A stretch of DNA of 64,000 nt from TM7 phylum sp. oral taxon 348 (GCA_007845485.1 SDRW01000001.1:248001-312000), one strand, 5' to 3'; shown: positions 16,863 through 26,185, counted from the first letter of the stretch. Notes: generated by a model from the sequence alone, not told the origin. Program-made: numbers and translations.

Positions 16863-17345
16863 CTAAAATTTCAACTGAGCAGCATCCAACAAGGCAAAGC
16901 CGCGTTTTATCAGCTGGATTTCTTCGTCAGTTTCATCTTTACCATTCCCAAATACCTTCGGCAGCTCGTCAAACGATAGCCATTTATATTCGCTGTGGTC
17001 TTTCGGATTTAGTTTAATATTGCCGATGTCGTCAAATTGTGCAAAATATACTACTTCAATTGAATGCGAACCTTTCACCGAATTATGATACGTAAATGCG
17101 GCAAACGGATCGCCAACTGTAATAGTCTTGCCGAATTCTTCGCGGATTTCGCGCTTCAATCCAGCCACGATATCTTCTCCAAAATCCACATGACCGCCAG
17201 GCAGTTCAAATACGCTTGGCATAAACTTCTTCGTCGCAGCACGCTTAGACATAAAGATTTTCTCAACGCCGTCAAAATTGTGATGAATAAACGCGCAGGC
17301 AACGATCACTTGCTTGCCTACCGCAGACACTTCGCTATCGTTCAT
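16863..17345 (-). CDS. NUDIX hydrolase
   Basis: 160 residues with a complete Nudix box: GHVDFGEDIVAGLKREIREE followed by FG (GX5EX7REUXEEXGU). It begins with SAVGKQVIVACAFIHHNFDG and KRAATKKFMPSVFELPGG. A close paralogue lies at 55232-55720, sharing the unusual QVI(T/V)ACA start and the KRAATKKF-P motif. Substrate unknown (NDP-X compounds). First gene of a probable NUDIX-GrpB-FGase operon. Confidence 0.9.
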   Translation of the reverse strand: MNDSEVSAVGKQVIVACAFIHHNFDGVEKIFMSKRAATKKFMPSVFELPGGHVDFGEDIVAGLKREIREEFGKTITVGDPFAAFTYHNSVKGSHSIEVVYFAQFDDIGNIKLNPKDHSEYKWLSFDELPKVFGNGKDETDEEIQLIKRGFALLDAAQLKF

Positions 17346-17408
17346 AATCTGTATAGATTATACATATTTGCCTAAAGCGGCGCAAACATACCGGCAATTA
17401 TCCTGACG

Positions 17409-18029
17409 CTAATTTACATCTTTGATACTAAAACCAAACTTACTGGCGACAAGTGTAATATCCGGCTTGCCAAACTCGTCTGCTAGCGCCTGAAATTTGG
17501 CTTGTTTATCGCTGCCAAATTTTTGCACCAGATTATAATACCATTCAAACGTGCAAAAATATGGCGGCTCTTTGGGAGGTTTGCTTTTGGAATGGAATTT
17601 GTCGGCGTACATTAGCAGCCGCTCCTCGGGCGCGTTAGCGGTATAGTCGGCTGGTGGAATGGACAAGTTTTGGTTAATTACATCCTGCTTGGTCAAACCT
17701 ACGCCAGTATGATGCGAAGCGAACCGCCAAATTTGTTCAGGAAAGCCTTCATTTCGCAGAATCTGCTCGCCAATCACGCCGTGGCGAACGCCGTCGACAA
17801 ATTTGCCGTTTTCCAGAACATCATACGCGCCGATATCATGAAGCATGCAAGCAACATGCAGTAAATCGCGATCAATTTGCGAATTCGGCTTAGTATCTAA
17901 AAGCTGCGCCGCAATCGCGTCAACCACTTGGCAGTGAGTGTAAATCAGCGCAAAATCAGCATCAGTTTTGGCGTATTTTTTGTGTAAGTTTTTGACTTGA
18001 GCTTCGGTTGGTAGTTTCGTTTTATTCAT
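17409..18029 (-). CDS. HD domain phosphohydrolase
   Basis: 206 residues from the preferred start at 18029 (MNKTKLPTEAQ), which has AGGTAG seven bases upstream. The HD signature is HVACMLHDIGAYDV, with an earlier His (YTHCQVVDAIAAQL) and a later FASHHTGVGL, giving the H...HD...H metal-binding set. HD enzymes cleave phosphate esters of nucleotides; the exact substrate cannot be inferred. It is GC-richer than the genes before 15.6 kb. Confidence 0.85.
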   Translation of the reverse strand: MNKTKLPTEAQVKNLHKKYAKTDADFALIYTHCQVVDAIAAQLLDTKPNSQIDRDLLHVACMLHDIGAYDVLENGKFVDGVRHGVIGEQILRNEGFPEQIWRFASHHTGVGLTKQDVINQNLSIPPADYTANAPEERLLMYADKFHSKSKPPKEPPYFCTFEWYYNLVQKFGSDKQAKFQALADEFGKPDITLVASKFGFSIKDVN

Positions 18030-18215
18030 ATTTATTCTACCTATATTTGACACGAAAATCCTTTTAAATCCTCACATCGCCGTCTAAACTAACATAATTC
18101 TTAGCGCCGCTATGACCGACGAGCTGCTTGCCGTATTTAGCTTGACGGCGCGTTCTAAGAATGACATATACTACTTTCAGTATAGCCGTTTCGCTATGAT
18201 TCGGCAATGTATTCG

Positions 18216-18224
18216 TGCTACAGT
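18216..18224 (+). promoter_or_regulatory. extended -10 promoter of the GH5 gene, leaderless arrangement
   Basis: TGC followed by TACAGT (18219-18224); the ATG at 18231 begins seven bases after the hexamer. This also supports 18231 rather than 18207 as the start codon. Confidence 0.5.
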
Positions 18225-18230
18225 AGAAAT

Positions 18231-19232
18231 ATGAGCAGTCATTCTCCCTCACCTGCCATGCCTGGCGTCAACCTAGGCGGTTGGCTGGTGCTTGAACGAT
18301 GGATGACGCCAAGCATATTTGCCGGAACAGACGCGACCAACGAATATGAATTATCTAAAACGGCTGATGGTCGAGCACGCATCCAGCAGCATCGACAAAC
18401 ATTCATCCAGGAAGCTGATATTAAATGGCTAGCGCAAGCTGGTATACGACTACTACGATTACCGATTGGCTACTGGGCGCTTGATGATCAGTCATCGTAT
18501 ATATCAGCAAAACCGCAACTTGATTGGCTGATGGACATGGCTCGGCACTATAACTTACAGGTTCTTCTCGACCTCCACGCCGCACCTGGTGCTCAAAATG
18601 CCAGCGACCACAGCGGTAGTGGCAAAACTGGTAGAATTCGATGGTATCAACGCGCCAATCAGCGAAAAACCACACAGATACTGCTAGACATCGCCGATGA
18701 ATACGGCGGGCATCCAGCGCTGTGGGGCATCGAACTTCTCAATGAACCGCTGGTGAACACCCGACGTGAGCGATGGCAATTGTGGTGGTGGACACGTAAA
18801 ACGAGCCGGAAATTGCGTAGTAAATTTCCATCTCATGTGCGCATCGTGGCATCTGATTGCTACCAGCCAGCCTGGTGGTCGGGGTGCGTCGGGTCTAATA
18901 CGCTGGATATACATCACTATCAATGCTTTTCCGACACAGACAATCAAGCAACCTCACTAACCCACCACAGTCAGGTTCTTGACCAACGGTCTGACAAGTA
19001 CCGCGATTATGCCCAGCAGCAGCCGCTGATCATTGGCGAATGGAGTGCTACTTTGCCGCCAGGCATTGCTAGCGACGACACTGAATACGCTCACTGCCAA
19101 TCACAACTTGCCGTACCAGCAAATGTTGACGCCTGGTTTTACTGGAGCTACAAGACCGAAAGCCCTGGGGCTTGGAACTTTCGTGATTGCCATACTAAGG
19201 GGTGGTTTGACGGTATGCTTAGCTCACGGTAG
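18231..19232 (+). CDS. glycoside hydrolase family 5, exo-beta-1,3-glucanase-like
   Basis: 334 residues. The opening GVNLGGWLVLERWMTPSIF is highly characteristic of the fungal-type exo-1,3-beta-glucanase branch of GH5. The acid/base Glu172 lies in IELLNEP and the nucleophile Glu270 in IIGEWS. LRLPIGYWAL and LLDLHAAPGAQN are further family motifs. No signal peptide is visible, so the protein seems cytoplasmic unless exported another way. A glucan hydrolase in a parasite of other bacteria could act on imported oligosaccharides. The region is GC-rich. Confidence 0.9.
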   Translation: MSSHSPSPAMPGVNLGGWLVLERWMTPSIFAGTDATNEYELSKTADGRARIQQHRQTFIQEADIKWLAQAGIRLLRLPIGYWALDDQSSYISAKPQLDWLMDMARHYNLQVLLDLHAAPGAQNASDHSGSGKTGRIRWYQRANQRKTTQILLDIADEYGGHPALWGIELLNEPLVNTRRERWQLWWWTRKTSRKLRSKFPSHVRIVASDCYQPAWWSGCVGSNTLDIHHYQCFSDTDNQATSLTHHSQVLDQRSDKYRDYAQQQPLIIGEWSATLPPGIASDDTEYAHCQSQLAVPANVDAWFYWSYKTESPGAWNFRDCHTKGWFDGMLSSR

Positions 19233-19233
19233 A

Positions 19234-19242
19234 TGGTATAAT
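19234..19242 (+). promoter_or_regulatory. extended -10 promoter, leaderless arrangement
   Basis: TGG then TATAAT (19237-19242), starting right after the GH5 stop codon; the next ATG (19249) begins seven bases after the hexamer. It uses the same TGG-TATAAT layout as the murC promoter. Confidence 0.7.
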
Positions 19243-19248
19243 GAATAT

Positions 19249-19425
19249 ATGTCTTTTCCTAAATTAATTTACAGCATTGCAGTCCTGGTTATCATCGCTT
19301 GGGTATTGAGCATGGTATTTCGCCTTGCCGCTTGGTTGATCAACGGGTTGCTTTATGTTGCAGTTCTGGTTGTTATCATTGGGCTTATCTCACAATTTAT
19401 CAGCCAGAAAAAACGACGCAAATAA
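19249..19425 (+). CDS. Lmo0937-type small membrane protein
   Basis: 58 residues: two hydrophobic helices (SIAVLVIIAWVLSMVF and LLYVAVLVVIIGLISQF) and a basic tail (SQKKRRK). This matches the short stress-associated Lmo0937/DUF5670 membrane proteins in size and in the VLVIIAWVL pattern. The start at 19249 follows a good extended -10 box; longer readings would overlap the GH5 gene. Confidence 0.75.
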   Translation: MSFPKLIYSIAVLVIIAWVLSMVFRLAAWLINGLLYVAVLVVIIGLISQFISQKKRRK

Positions 19426-19446
19426 CTCGCCTGTCACTATAGAATA

Positions 19447-19472
19447 ATCACGGCAGTTTATTCCGCCGTGAT
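19447..19472. terminator. hairpin between convergent genes
   Basis: Perfect 8-bp stem ATCACGGC / GCCGTGAT with a 10-base loop between the Lmo0937-like gene and the end of aspS. No clear T-run on either side, so activity as an intrinsic terminator is uncertain. Confidence 0.45.
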
Positions 19473-19477
19473 GTATC

Positions 19478-21256
19478 TTATAGCCCTAATTCTCGTAGCT
19501 GTGCTGGATCAACCGTTGACGGTGAATCCATCATCACGTCAACACCCGAGCCGTTCTTTGGAAAGGCTAAGGTCTCGCGAACGTTCGTTTCGTTGATGAG
19601 CTCCATGAGGATGCGGTCGACACCAAAGGCGCAGCCAGCGTGTGGCGGTGCGCCGTATTTGAAGGCATTTAGCATGGCACCGAATTTTTCCTCAACGTAG
19701 CTTTCGCTAAAGCCCAGCAAATCGAATACTTTGTATAGCACCGCTGGGTTGTGGTTACGCACACCGCCGGAGCAGATTTCGTAGCCGTTCATCACCATGT
19801 CGAATTGATCAGCCACGATGGCCAGTTTGTCGGCATCGGTCGTCGCCGACTCCAGCGCCTCTATGCCACCCTTTGGCATACCGAATGGGTTGTGTCCAAA
19901 ATCAAGCTTCTTGCCGTGGTCGTCCCATTCATAAAACGGAAAATCGATGATCCAAGCCAAGGCTACCACGCTCGGGTCTTTCAGGTTGAAATGGGCGGCA
20001 AATTCGTTACGCAGGCGACCAAGCACGGCGTTGACGACTGGGCGAGTGTCGGCGCCAAAGAACACGGCGTCGCCATCAACTGCACCAGTTTTTTGCTTAA
20101 TCGCCGTGAGTTCTGCTTCGCTCAAGAACTTGGCGATTGGTGATTTTGCCTCGCCATCTTGGTAAGTGATGTAGGCTAAACCGCCAGCCCCTTCACTCTT
20201 GGCAATGTCAGTAAACTGATCGATTTGCTTACGGCTGAGGCTAGTGCCATTTTTGACGCAAATCGCCTTGATACACTCAGCGTTCTTGAACACGCCAAAT
20301 TCGGTGTCGGCAAAGACATTAGTAAGCTCAATCAGCTCCATACCAAAACGTAAGTCCGGCTTATCCGAACCGTACATCTCCATGGCGTCGCGGTAGGCAA
20401 TGCGCGGAATTGGACTGCCGTCACCGACCACGAGACCACTCAAATCCAGCAACTTTTTGCCAGCAAAATCAGTCGCGAGCTGCCTCATCAATGGCTCAAC
20501 CTCCTGGCGAACTTCCTCGCCGTCCTCAACGAAACTCATCTCCAAATCCAGCTGATAAAACTCACCGTACAGTCGATCGGCTCGCGGATCTTCATCGCGA
20601 AAACAGGCTGCCAGCTGATAATACCGCGGCACGCCGCCAACCATCAGTAATTGCTTGAACTGCTGCGGCGCTTGCGGCAGAGCATAAAATTCGCCTTCCT
20701 GCAGACGACTGGGGATCAGAAAATCGCGCGCGCCCTCGGGACTAGAATTTGCCAAAATCGGCGTCTGGATCTCAATGAAGTTGCGATCGTCCATATACTG
20801 ATGCATGCGCTGGTACATTTCGGCGCGTTTTTGCAGCATGTCCTGCATTTTTGGACGGCGCAAATCGAGATAGCGATATTTGAAACGCAAGTCCTCGCCC
20901 GCTTGGTTTTCCTCAGCAAACGGCTGGATTGGCAAGGTTTCAGCACGGTTCAAAATTTCCAGGTTTTTTACCACAATTTCTACATTACCACTGGCGATAT
21001 TTGGGTTCTTCAAACCTTCGCCGCGCTCAGTCACCACACCGCTGGCACGAATCACAAACTCATCGCGCAGACTTTCCGCCAAATGAAACGCCTCCGCCTG
21101 CTCAGGATTAATCACCAGCTGCACCAGCCCAGTATGATCGCGTAAGTCAATAAAAATCAGTCCGCCGTGATCGCGCCGGGAATGCACCCAGCCCGCCACC
21201 GTAATATTTTTTCCAACTTCAGCAGAAGTTTCCGCCGCCAAAACTCTATTTTTCAT
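19478..21256 (-). CDS. aspS: aspartate--tRNA ligase
   Basis: 592 residues, the length of bacterial-type AspRS with the extra GAD domain. An N-terminal OB-fold (VAGWVHSRRDHGGLIFIDLR) recognises the anticodon. Motif 2 is CFRDEDPRADRLYGEFYQLD, the central GAD insert contains FGVFKNAECIKAI, and motif 3 is GCAFGVDRILM. NPFGMPKGG is also AspRS-specific. It charges tRNA-Asp, and many bacterial versions also make Asp-tRNA-Asn. A TATAAT box (21264-21269, preceded by TGT) sits seven bases before the start codon, so the message is nearly leaderless. GC-rich compared with its AT-rich right-hand neighbour. Confidence 0.97.
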   Translation of the reverse strand: MKNRVLAAETSAEVGKNITVAGWVHSRRDHGGLIFIDLRDHTGLVQLVINPEQAEAFHLAESLRDEFVIRASGVVTERGEGLKNPNIASGNVEIVVKNLEILNRAETLPIQPFAEENQAGEDLRFKYRYLDLRRPKMQDMLQKRAEMYQRMHQYMDDRNFIEIQTPILANSSPEGARDFLIPSRLQEGEFYALPQAPQQFKQLLMVGGVPRYYQLAACFRDEDPRADRLYGEFYQLDLEMSFVEDGEEVRQEVEPLMRQLATDFAGKKLLDLSGLVVGDGSPIPRIAYRDAMEMYGSDKPDLRFGMELIELTNVFADTEFGVFKNAECIKAICVKNGTSLSRKQIDQFTDIAKSEGAGGLAYITYQDGEAKSPIAKFLSEAELTAIKQKTGAVDGDAVFFGADTRPVVNAVLGRLRNEFAAHFNLKDPSVVALAWIIDFPFYEWDDHGKKLDFGHNPFGMPKGGIEALESATTDADKLAIVADQFDMVMNGYEICSGGVRNHNPAVLYKVFDLLGFSESYVEEKFGAMLNAFKYGAPPHAGCAFGVDRILMELINETNVRETLAFPKNGSGVDVMMDSPSTVDPAQLRELGL

Positions 21257-21326
21257 ATCTGTTATTATAACATGTTATAGCATTTACAATGTAATTATTG
21301 AATATTCATCAAACTAATGCACAATT

Positions 21327-22316
21327 CTACGATTTAGAAATCTTATTCAAATCGTCATACCCATCATAATCACTAATTATTGAATAACCAAGAACAGCAC
21401 GAATTACATCACCTATAGTCAAAATACCTACGGTTCGCTTCTTACTATCAACAACCACGAACATATAGTTATGCACCTTAAGGAATGCTGCGATAGCTTG
21501 CTCAAGATTTTGAGTATTTTTTATATAATATACAGGTGTTCTCATCACTTTGAGGGCAATTTTGATTTTATCTGTATCAATAGAAATTACATCACTCAGA
21601 TAAATAGTTCCGACCACATTGTCTAAATTATCTTTGATAACAGGGAAACATACATTACCAGTTTTATGTAAATTATCAAGTAAAAGTGGTCCTATCACAT
21701 CATCATAATTAACTGTTTTTAAGTCAGACCGTAAAGTCATAATATCTTCTACTTTTTTATGCGCAAATTTAAGACCGTTTAATAGCAATTTCTTTTCATT
21801 TGCAGTCAACACACCAGAACTCTTTGCAATAACGTGTGCAATCTCATCTCTTGATACTATTTTAGGAGAGTTTTGAGATTTTGGATTTAGTTTCTTTGAT
21901 CCACCATATAAAAATCTTAATTTATAACCATTACGGCGAGCAAAATGCAAAACTTTTAATTCATAACTATTGTATATTCTTTGGCAAAAATTATTAAAAA
22001 ATTGCCAATTAGAAATCATCACACAGCTAATCACACCCAGCATGGTTATAGCAGCCCCTATATAACTATGTAAATAAAAAAGAACAGAAGAGACAAAACT
22101 AGCAGAAACAATTCCATAAATTAGCTTAATCCAATAATAGATATCCACAAAATATTCTGCACGTAAAATTTCTATATCGTTATAATCAATATTTTTATTA
22201 GATATATTTAAACGGCGCCTGATTTCAAAATCACTAAATTTACTATAGTTCGGATTAATCGCACCCAACACCAGCATTGCTAAGTAGCTAATCATCGCTA
22301 TAAATATAAAAACCAT
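21327..22316 (-). CDS. CNNM/CorC-like membrane protein with CBS domain pair
   Basis: 329 residues. An N-terminal membrane region with about three helices is followed by a CBS pair: KVEDIMTLRSDLKTVNYDDV (the family's MTPR-like entry) and later VVDSKKRTVGILTIGDVIRA. This is the architecture of hemolysin-C/CNNM magnesium or cobalt efflux proteins, although the usual C-terminal CorC_HlyC domain is missing and the transmembrane part is poorly conserved. AT-rich. Divergent from the DsbA-like gene. Confidence 0.75.
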   Translation of the reverse strand: MVFIFIAMISYLAMLVLGAINPNYSKFSDFEIRRRLNISNKNIDYNDIEILRAEYFVDIYYWIKLIYGIVSASFVSSVLFYLHSYIGAAITMLGVISCVMISNWQFFNNFCQRIYNSYELKVLHFARRNGYKLRFLYGGSKKLNPKSQNSPKIVSRDEIAHVIAKSSGVLTANEKKLLLNGLKFAHKKVEDIMTLRSDLKTVNYDDVIGPLLLDNLHKTGNVCFPVIKDNLDNVVGTIYLSDVISIDTDKIKIALKVMRTPVYYIKNTQNLEQAIAAFLKVHNYMFVVVDSKKRTVGILTIGDVIRAVLGYSIISDYDGYDDLNKISKS

Positions 22317-22342
22317 TTACATTTATATTACCATAAAAATTA

Positions 22343-22371
22343 TTGCACTCATGTTATTTTTTTATTATAAT
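22343..22371 (+). promoter_or_regulatory. promoter of the DsbA-like gene
   Basis: TTGCAC (22343-22348), 17 bases, TATAAT (22366-22371). A leader of about 27 bases carries the ribosome-binding site AGAGGAGA. Confidence 0.7.
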
Positions 22372-22404
22372 AAATTAAGTATTAGAGGAGATTGGTAAAT
22401 TATT

Positions 22405-23097
22405 ATGAATGCAAAGACTTGGATTATTTTCGGGGCTGCGTCAATTGCAATTTTGGCGGGTTTAATATTTCTTTCTAAGCAAAATTCACTTGATGTAAGT
22501 AATGTTGATAAATTTAAAACTATTATCAGTCAGCAAGATGCAGATAATGTAAAGTCTGGAATTCCAGACAGAACCAATGGCAATAAAGATGCAAAAATAG
22601 TTTTAATTGAGTATGGCGACTACTCTTGCCCAGGCTGTACAACATTAGAAGGCAATATAAAAAAAGTTTTAAAAGATTACGGTAAAGAAATATCAGTAGT
22701 ATTTAGACATTTTCCTATTACAAGTATTCATCCTAATTCAAAAATAGCCGCAGCTTATGCCGAGGCAGCAGGATTGCAAGGTAAATTCTGGGAGATGCAT
22801 GATAAACTATTCTCTAATAGAACCGACTGGTCAGGTGTTTCGGCAGATAAGCGCGATAAGATATTTGATGAATATGCAAAACAAATTGGTCTAGATATGG
22901 ATAAACTAAAAAAAGATATTTCTAGCAATAAAGTGGTACAAAAAATCGCTTTTGACCAAGCTATAGGTAAAGCTAGTGGAGTTAGTGGCACACCTAGTGT
23001 ATTCTTAAACGGCAGATCACTCAAACAAAACGAATTCAGCAATGAAACAGAGCTAAGAAATACCATTAAACAAGCAATAGAGTCTACTAAAAAGTAG
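22405..23097 (+). CDS. DsbA-family thiol:disulfide oxidoreductase, membrane-anchored
   Basis: 230 residues. An N-terminal membrane anchor (about 5-24) is followed by a thioredoxin fold with an inserted helical domain. The active site is C75-P-G-C78 (GDYSCPGCTTLE) and the cis-proline loop is GVSGTPSVFLNG. It acts outside the membrane, forming or isomerising disulfides in exported proteins such as the Cys-containing envelope proteins nearby. Good ribosome-binding site and promoter. Similar to the BdbD/DSBA-like group. Confidence 0.92.
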   Translation: MNAKTWIIFGAASIAILAGLIFLSKQNSLDVSNVDKFKTIISQQDADNVKSGIPDRTNGNKDAKIVLIEYGDYSCPGCTTLEGNIKKVLKDYGKEISVVFRHFPITSIHPNSKIAAAYAEAAGLQGKFWEMHDKLFSNRTDWSGVSADKRDKIFDEYAKQIGLDMDKLKKDISSNKVVQKIAFDQAIGKASGVSGTPSVFLNGRSLKQNEFSNETELRNTIKQAIESTKK

Positions 23098-23141
23098 CCA
23101 GCCAATAATAATTTATCCTACTCAGAATTCTAAAATAAATA

Positions 23142-23234
23142 TTACGAAACTATATAATTTTGCCAATCAGCCGGTACAACATCAACTGTAATTTTCTTAT
23201 TTCGGCTTGATATAACCTTAATATCAATAGACAT
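23142..23234 (-). CDS. possible small protein of 30 residues
   Basis: ATG at 23234, product starting MSIDIKVISSRNKKITVDVV and ending in NYIVS, in the 225-base gap between the convergent DsbA-like and corA genes. It reads like real protein, and the frame stays open upstream of the ATG without a better start. It may be a microprotein or the tail of a lost gene. A weak AAGAG lies just 3 bases before the ATG. Confidence 0.3.
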   Translation of the reverse strand: MSIDIKVISSRNKKITVDVVPADWQNYIVS

Positions 23235-23322
23235 AACTCTTATTTTCCAGCCTTTAGTATTTATAATTAAAAAGGCACAAATTGTATAGTATCACACAAA
23301 TATAATTATTGCAATAGTGACT

Positions 23323-24264
23323 TTACAAAAGCTTAGAGCGACGTACCAAAATTACAATTAGTAGCATAATAACTACAGTTATTCCCAAAACAAACCAATA
23401 GGCCCATGGCTCATTAGCAAAAGGTAAGGCTACGTTCATGCCATACATACCATAGAAAATATTGGGTACAGTTACCACTAACATAACAATAGTAAGAGTT
23501 TTCATTCTTAGATTTAGAGTATTATTAGCAACTGTAGAATATACATTATATAAACTAGCAACCGAATGCTCCGATGACTCGACACTAGCAAGTAATTGGC
23601 GTACATATAATAAAATGTCATCAATCGCCTCAATCATATCATGATTGGAAGCAATATCTTGATTATCACGCAAACGCTCTATTAAAGAAATAATAGCCCT
23701 AAGATTATATTTATAGATAGCTATATTATCTTCTATTGTAATAAATCTATAAAAATCCTTATTTGTAATTTCATGACTGCGCAATCGATATTTCATAGTA
23801 TGAACAACTTCACTCGTATGGTTTACAAGGCCGCCATATTCAGAGACTATCGTATAGATCAACGAAAGCAACAAAAAATACTGACTTTGTTGCAGTGAAT
23901 AGGTTTTTATATCTATATTATTTAATGGCAAATTCGAATGAGCTTGCGAAATAGTGATAAAATCTTTATCGCCAACTACAACTAATAGCGGCAATGTTTT
24001 TATCTGATCAGTTTTTGACCGCCATGCCTTACGCAAAAATACATAAAGAGTTTTACCATCCTCGCTATACTCAATATGAGGTAGTTCATTTGGATCAAAT
24101 ACGTCTTTTATTATATCTGCATCTAAATTATATGCCTTAATCAATTTATCAGCGTCTGCTTTATTAGCTTCATCCACATGAATCCAGACATTACCACCGC
24201 GCGGTGGCGTATCTACTTTAGTAAAATTTCCAGAATTAGATTGACGAGAATAATAATTAAGCAT
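23323..24264 (-). CDS. corA: CorA family divalent cation transporter
   Basis: 313 residues. A large N-terminal cytoplasmic domain ends in a long helix. Two C-terminal membrane helices follow, with the selectivity motif YGMYGMNV between them and a basic tail (RRSKLL). It mediates uptake of Mg2+ or related divalent cations as a pentamer. A second CorA gene lies at 33233-34147. A TGT-TATAAT box ends 10 bases before the start codon, so the leader is very short. Confidence 0.93.
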   Translation of the reverse strand: MLNYYSRQSNSGNFTKVDTPPRGGNVWIHVDEANKADADKLIKAYNLDADIIKDVFDPNELPHIEYSEDGKTLYVFLRKAWRSKTDQIKTLPLLVVVGDKDFITISQAHSNLPLNNIDIKTYSLQQSQYFLLLSLIYTIVSEYGGLVNHTSEVVHTMKYRLRSHEITNKDFYRFITIEDNIAIYKYNLRAIISLIERLRDNQDIASNHDMIEAIDDILLYVRQLLASVESSEHSVASLYNVYSTVANNTLNLRMKTLTIVMLVVTVPNIFYGMYGMNVALPFANEPWAYWFVLGITVVIMLLIVILVRRSKLL

Positions 24265-24290
24265 AACTAGCTCTATTATAACATCAAAAT

Positions 24291-25970
24291 CTAGTCTGCG
24301 ACTAAACTGGCTTTAGACGATGAGGATAATTTCTTGTGCGGCAATAACAAAGTAATTGCACAACCTACTACCATTAAAGAAGCACTGATAATAAATATAC
24401 CATGCAAAGAATCGCTAAATGATTGTAGTATTTTGCTATTATATTCATCTTGCTGAGATTTAAACTGATTAATAGACTGTTCACGGATCGGAGTGGGTAT
24501 ATTTTTAAATCCCTGTTCAGCACCAGCTAAGATCTCTTTATGTTGACTATTAATCTGTAGAAGTTTATCTGAGTTTAGTTCGCCATCAAGTATTTTAGAA
24601 GCCTGTGGTGATTTATGTAATGTTTGAATATAGGGTAAGTTATTAGCATCACCAATATTATTGATAATCCCTGCAGTTAGAACACCTGCAAAAATCGCAG
24701 TACCAATAGTCGAACCAAGCCCACGGAATAACTGAACACTTGATGTAGCGGCACCTAGATCCTTATGGGTAAATTCATTTTGCACAGCCAAACTAAGTAT
24801 AGGTAAACACATACCCATTCCTAGGCCAATAAACACCATAATAACTGCTTCGTGCCAGTATGGGGTGTTTGGTTGCAATATGGTTAGTGAAAACATACTA
24901 ATTGACACTAGCGCATATCCAGCAGTAATAAACCACTTATATGACCCAATACGGCTAACTATCTGCCCCGTTGAAAGAGAGCTTACCATCATTCCAGCTA
25001 CCATTGGAAGTAGCATTAAACCAGCTTGCGATGCACTAGCACCAAACACCTGCTGATTAAACTGAGTTAGGTATAAAATAGAGCCAAGAAAAGCTGCACC
25101 AAATAATAAAGCCACGATTATTATTAAGCTATAAGTTTTATTTTTAAAGAAACGAAGAGGTAATGTTGGCTGCTTGGCACGCTTCTCTATATAAACAAAC
25201 ACCAAAGCAGATAATGCAGATAATATAAACAGCATATTTTTAATAAGATTTAACGATACGCCATTATTAATAATATCTTTAAAAATTAACTCTGTATTAT
25301 CAACCGCAAGAACCAATGCTGCTAATGAAACAGTTAATAAAATAGCACCTAAGTAATCTGGTTTATGTTTTGCATCATGTTTAATTTTTGGACAATAGCG
25401 CACTAAAGCAATGGCAGCAATTATACCAATTGGCACATTAATAAGAAAGGTCCAGCGCCAATCAGTTACTAAACCAGCAATATTTGCTCCATCTGTTAAC
25501 CAGCCACCAAGCAGCGGTCCAATTACAGAACTCATACCAAAGACTGCACCAAACATTCCCTGCCATTTGCCGCGTTCTTCAACAGGAAATAAATCACCGA
25601 TAATAGTAAAGGCATTCGCCGTTATAATACCACCACCAATTCCTTGCAATGCACGCCAAGCAATTAACCATTCAACACCAGGACTAGCTCCGCTTAAAAG
25701 TGAACCAATTGTAAATATTGCCACACCAGATAGCAGTAGTGGCTTACGGCCATACATATCACTAAGCTTGCCAGCCAAAGGCACTGTTACTGTTGTGGTT
25801 AACATATACGCTGTTACAATAAATCCAAGCGATGAAAAACTATTAAATTCCTTAACAATAGCCGCCAAAGCAGTTGAAACTATTGTTTGATCAAGTGCTA
25901 CCAAAAATAGCGCACTCATCACTGCGCCCATGACTATTAATTTATTTCTTATTGATAAATTGTGTAACAT
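24291..25970 (-). CDS. DHA2 (EmrB/QacA) family MFS drug exporter
   Basis: 559 residues with about 14 hydrophobic helices. Motif A between helices 2 and 3 is GKLSDMYGRKPL and motif C is SVIGPLLGGWL; SALFLVALDQTIVSTALAAI is the DHA2 helix 1 motif D1. A long loop of ~90 residues precedes the last helix. It expels cationic or amphipathic compounds using the proton gradient. Ribosome-binding site GAGAGGTAG. Confidence 0.93.
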   Translation of the reverse strand: MLHNLSIRNKLIVMGAVMSALFLVALDQTIVSTALAAIVKEFNSFSSLGFIVTAYMLTTTVTVPLAGKLSDMYGRKPLLLSGVAIFTIGSLLSGASPGVEWLIAWRALQGIGGGIITANAFTIIGDLFPVEERGKWQGMFGAVFGMSSVIGPLLGGWLTDGANIAGLVTDWRWTFLINVPIGIIAAIALVRYCPKIKHDAKHKPDYLGAILLTVSLAALVLAVDNTELIFKDIINNGVSLNLIKNMLFILSALSALVFVYIEKRAKQPTLPLRFFKNKTYSLIIIVALLFGAAFLGSILYLTQFNQQVFGASASQAGLMLLPMVAGMMVSSLSTGQIVSRIGSYKWFITAGYALVSISMFSLTILQPNTPYWHEAVIMVFIGLGMGMCLPILSLAVQNEFTHKDLGAATSSVQLFRGLGSTIGTAIFAGVLTAGIINNIGDANNLPYIQTLHKSPQASKILDGELNSDKLLQINSQHKEILAGAEQGFKNIPTPIREQSINQFKSQQDEYNSKILQSFSDSLHGIFIISASLMVVGCAITLLLPHKKLSSSSKASLVAD

Positions 25971-26185
25971 TATCTACCTCTCAAACCTAAATTTATTAGA
26001 TATAGATAGCCTATATATACAGCTTATTCCATAACACCAAGCAAATATACCCAGACGTTACATTGTATGCCTTATTATAAAATACGTCAAGCGTCTAAGT
26101 AATATTAATCAATCTTAATTATTTAAAATAGATGAACTGCAATCACTATTTCTATCTGATTAATTACCAAGATATACCTACTTTA

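Noticed and set aside
18064-18252. 62-codon minus-strand frame before the GH5 gene (KYGKQLVGHSGAKNYVSLDG)
   Set aside because: It overlaps the GH5 promoter and start and another minus-strand frame in the same stretch looks equally coding; no start signal and no family. The inverted repeats there were reported separately.
19033-19248. Long N-terminal extension of the Lmo0937-like protein
   Set aside because: Out-of-frame reading of the GH5 gene; a strong -10 box at 19237-19242 places the true start at 19249.
20651-21145. Long plus-strand frame antisense to aspS (164 codons)
   Set aside because: Typical shadow frame of a GC-rich gene; aspS motifs in the other strand are unambiguous.
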